The notes under the pieces are model-generated. The model was not told the origin of the DNA. It did not search any database and saw only the letters and a list, made by a program, of their open reading frames with translations. Shown here one piece after another: positions 63,505 to 64,000 of a stretch of DNA of 64,000 bases. A program made the translations under genes and the position numbers. This DNA comes from Toxoplasma gondii ME49 (Eukaryota > Apicomplexa > Conoidasida > Eucoccidiorida > Sarcocystidae), in assembly GCF_000006565.2 (NCBI RefSeq), contig NC_031474.1, positions 806,001 through 870,000 on the forward strand. Direction: 5' to 3'. Numbering within the stretch: the first letter of the stretch is position 1; each line of letters starts with the position of its first letter.

Positions 63505-63881
63505 ATTACGTGTAGGCGCCTGTGCATACATTTGTGTTTTGTGTCTGTTTTTTTGCCTGTCGATTTTCGTCAAGCTGGTGGCGTTTCAGGGGACCACACG
63601 GGACGGAAGAAAGGAGCGAGCAAGGGGGCGCTTATCCGAGAAAATCCGTTCTTTGTTTATCCCTCGGAGGTCTCCCTCGAAGGCAACAGTTGCAGCACAG
63701 TTCACCTGTGGTGCTTTCCGAAAACGGAGGGCGACGTGAGAGACACCCTCGTTCTCTGGGTCAGGGACAATCCGACGCCTGCAGAAATTCCACTTGTGGC
63801 TCGCGGGGCGCTTCCGAAGGTCACCGTAGACGCTGACTACCTACAGTTTGGCAGGGTCCTCTTCGGGCATTCTGTGAGCAG
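36210..63881 (+). CDS. HYDIN: HYDIN homologue, multi-exon, partial (continues off right edge)
   Basis: HYDIN is a very large central-pair protein (C2b projection) of motile cilia, built from repeated ASH/MSP-like immunoglobulin-fold domains. I traced 32 exons, listed with coordinates in the six block entries below, from ATG 36210 (context AAAATGG) to a donor at 63882. They give about 2,839 residues. The vertebrate protein is about 5,100, so more lies beyond 64000. Every junction keeps the frame with GT-AG introns. Colinearity with animal HYDIN is visible along the whole length, including the N-terminal PEPQVVF-type unit, the FDFLPFTGSIEPGES unit, the P-loop ADK-like domain and the YDFGPLLLG unit. 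Introns carry many TA microsatellites. Function in the flagellated microgamete is inferred, as no other stage has an axoneme. Exon 20 donor, exon 30 acceptor and possible small missed exons are the weak points. Confidence 0.9.
36829..36863. repeat. ACATAC-type tract in HYDIN intron 1
   Basis: Imperfect CATACA repeats of about 35 bp lie in the first HYDIN intron, 47 bp before the chosen exon 2 acceptor. Confidence 0.65.
42825..46802 (+). CDS. HYDIN: HYDIN exons 10-14: ASH-domain array
   Basis: Exons: 42825-43031, 43466-43972, 44546-44776, 45627-45878, 46572-46802, all phase 0 at both ends. Each exon set repeats the same plan: a DFG strand, a short gap, a strand with R.N (for example VTLKNASSAPQPF, IFIRNPSALPARY, VKVTNTCPIPAEV), then an L.PG turn and a closing strand ending in a Gly or Thr (VPVKATC, VTLRGL). 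Repeats of DFGRLALGF, HFGDVFVGH, DWGK and DFGMFYTGQ show at least four immunoglobulin-fold units. The exon symmetry makes this part modular. Exon 14 ends at a GTAGGC donor, which is atypical but keeps frame with the next unit. Confidence 0.82.
46299..46354. repeat. (ACATATACAT)n microsatellite in HYDIN intron 13
   Basis: A ten-base unit of ACATATACAT type is repeated three to four times after a degenerate CATATATACAC lead-in. It lies wholly inside the intron between exons 13 and 14. Confidence 0.8.
47074..47111. repeat. (TA)n microsatellite in HYDIN intron 14
   Basis: Two TA runs separated by a single C, about 38 bp in total, lie between exons 14 and 15. Confidence 0.85.
47347..51352 (+). 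CDS. HYDIN: HYDIN exons 15-20: ASH-domain array with the VFDFLPFTG unit
   Basis: Exons: 47347-47513, 47921-48130, 48863-49089, 49516-49725, 50440-50673, 51152-51352. Phases run 0, 2, 2, 1, 1, 1 and 1. Recognisable conserved blocks are GTLTVTFDPAFNGR (exon 16), LRAEVVYPAVEIDTKEVDFG (exon 17), VFDFLPFTGSIEPGESE with ALCVIENGPEFSLSLKG (exon 18), LSQTEFDFGEVPYNR with IHNTGLVDVQFF (exon 19) and RGIGIFASLSLNLPRR (exon 20). These align in order with animal HYDIN. The exon 20 donor (CAG then GTCCCT at 51353) is weak. It was chosen because it gives the phase that the next exon requires. Confidence 0.8.
48236..48275. repeat. (GTAT)n microsatellite in HYDIN intron 16
   Basis: Tandem ATGT units decay into GTATGCATGC-type sequence. 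It lies about 105 bp after exon 16. Confidence 0.8.
50983..51004. repeat. (TA)n microsatellite in HYDIN intron 19
   Basis: A pure TA run of about 22 bp, about 150 bp upstream of exon 20. Confidence 0.8.
51704..51795. repeat. (TA)n followed by GTATG-rich repeat in HYDIN intron 20
   Basis: A TA run (51704-51732) is followed directly by imperfect GTATGCATG/TATGT units. The same TA plus GTATG pairing recurs in other HYDIN introns. Confidence 0.8.
52136..57351 (+). CDS. HYDIN: HYDIN exons 21-26: central segment before the P-loop domain
   Basis: Exons: 52136-52269, 53421-53594, 54584-54818, 55228-55374, 55833-56175, 56899-57351. Exon 21 is an acidic/basic helix (LSLEEQAEREVDRLE) matching the helical linker of HYDIN. 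Exon 22 has YVCDFGNIVVGQ, and exon 23 has GPVYSIHLQASFVIPDL with KVDFGTVKR. Exon 24 has VRFRNAVAVPVDWRL, and exon 25 has VNLSGSPCEVCAVDFDEQ with FAFLPVR. Exon 26 is a poorly conserved, acidic linker of about 150 residues (ESESEPEATD) leading to the nucleotide-binding domain. The 1.15 kb intron 21 is among the longest and could hide a small phase-0 exon. Confidence 0.78.
55029..55078. repeat. (TA)n microsatellite in HYDIN intron 23
   Basis: About 50 bp of TA with occasional CATA interruptions, 150 bp before exon 24. Confidence 0.85.
55538..55568. repeat. (TA)n microsatellite in HYDIN intron 24
   Basis: A pure TA run of about 31 bp between exons 24 and 25. Confidence 0.85.
56735..56815. repeat. 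Compound (TA)n/ACATAA microsatellite in HYDIN intron 25
   Basis: Two TA arrays joined by ACATACACACATAA and CTACGTACACATAA spacers that resemble each other, so the unit looks duplicated. It ends about 80 bp upstream of exon 26. Confidence 0.85.
57671..57711. repeat. (TA)n microsatellite in HYDIN intron 26
   Basis: A TA run preceded by CACACAGACACATAT-type sequence, about 160 bp before the P-loop exon. Confidence 0.85.
57869..61264 (+). CDS. HYDIN: HYDIN exons 27-29: adenylate-kinase-like P-loop domain and Ser-rich insert
   Basis: Exons: 57869-58107, 58751-58983, 59874-61264. Exon 27 opens with the strand NALVVGPACVGKTSVAHFLA. Its Walker A, GPACVGKT, is canonical (residues about 1952-1959), followed by KLLTIDDCLDWV. 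This corresponds to the ADK-like domain of animal HYDIN. Exon 28 supplies the second half (ELLAACVRYRTAMPD, GSVFDGCSSALVN, LVLISIK), matching the VVFDGLETLF strand region. In animals a long loop separates these halves, whereas here they are nearly adjacent. Exon 29 (1,391 nt) starts with a helix (ALSDEAIACGVQFYKHL) and then becomes low complexity, including a serine run at 60564-60716, before ending in a Pro-rich stretch. The exon 28 acceptor (GTCAG at 58746-58750) was picked for phase and its upstream pyrimidines. Confidence 0.78.
60564..60716 (+). repeat. HYDIN: Coding serine homopolymer tract in HYDIN exon 29
   Basis: 51 codons with about 37 Ser, mostly TCT/TCC/TCG/TCA, broken by Ala, Thr, Cys, His, Phe and Pro. 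The mixed Ser codons argue for an old or selected tract rather than fresh slippage. The opposite strand reads as a Lys/Arg/Glu frame without meaning. Confidence 0.85.
61912..63881 (+). CDS. HYDIN: HYDIN exons 30-32: second ASH-domain array (continues beyond window)
   Basis: Exons: 61912-62227, 62890-63103, 63590-63881. Exon 30 has RWVLGPHEEQRVLVKF with LRVGVRATCSVPKLSMSP, matching the RWIVPANGEVTLQVHF unit. Exon 31 opens with VYDFGPLLLGRP, the YYFGPLLCGK unit, and has ITLCNISPFDTTV. Exon 32 has NPFFVYPSEVSLEGNS, LVLWVRDNPTPAEIPL and YLQFGRVLFGHS, and leaves by a GTAAGG donor at 63882 in phase 2. The exon 30 acceptor could instead be at 61747, which adds 55 in-frame residues. A strong-looking donor at 61881 was not used because it breaks the frame. 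Confidence 0.8.
62508..62616. repeat. Compound CA/TA/GTAT/GATA repeat in HYDIN intron 30
   Basis: CACACA, then TATGTATATC units, a TA run, GTAT units and GATAGATAGG, in all about 110 bp between exons 30 and 31. Confidence 0.85.
63277..63317. repeat. (TA)n-(GATA)n microsatellite in HYDIN intron 31
   Basis: A TA run of about 24 bp continues without break into four GATA units. Confidence 0.85.
63449..63502. repeat. Long (TA)n microsatellite in HYDIN intron 31
   Basis: An uninterrupted TA run of about 54 bp, the longest in the window and the second array in the same intron. It lies 88 bp before exon 32. Confidence 0.9.
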
Positions 63882-64000
63882 GTAAGGTCTGGAGGCGCGC
63901 TCGCGCGCTCTGCAGTCGTCAAGAGTGTGCTTGTCTGCCTCACGTAGCGGGACCCAGCGGCATGCTTTCTCAGGCAGTAGGATGTCTCTGTTTAGCCGAT

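Overview
The window is nuclear DNA of a coccidian apicomplexan. The best match I can make by eye is the Toxoplasma gondii chromosome VIIa neighbourhood that holds CDPK2A and formin FRM2. A very close relative such as Hammondia or Neospora cannot be excluded without a search. The evidence is multi-exon genes with GT-AG introns of roughly 250-1150 bp, GC-rich Ser/Pro/Gly-rich giant exons, many (TA)n microsatellites in introns, and a formin, a plant-like calcium-dependent kinase and a HYDIN homologue.

Layout: five genes. (1) 36-845, minus strand: the 5' coding exon of a calcium-dependent protein kinase, probably CDPK2A, cut off by the left edge. (2) 867-7202: a 6.3 kb divergent spacer with no gene I can support. 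(3) 7203-24394, plus strand: formin FRM2, seven exons, about 4,709 residues. It carries a split PTEN-like phosphatase/C2 region whose active site is lost, a UBA-like helix bundle, a minimal FH1, an FH2 and a disordered tail. (4) 26259-30497, plus strand: a kinesin-1-like N-terminal motor protein, two exons. (5) 32270-33849, minus strand: a small four-exon EF-hand protein. (6) 36210 to the right edge, plus strand: HYDIN, at least 32 exons and about 2,839 residues inside the window, cut off by the right edge.

The left part is cytoskeletal and signalling: a calcium-responsive kinase and an actin nucleator transcribed divergently. The right part looks axonemal. HYDIN is a central-pair protein of motile cilia, and it is divergent from the EF-hand gene and next to a kinesin. 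In this organism the only flagellated cell is the male gamete, so HYDIN, and perhaps its neighbours, is expected to act there. That extension to the neighbours is inference.

Exon borders were set by hand from reading-frame continuity, GT-AG signals and remembered conservation of the families. All internal phases are consistent, but a few borders are flagged as uncertain. I saw no rRNA, tRNA, CRISPR array, transposon or bacterial-type operon.
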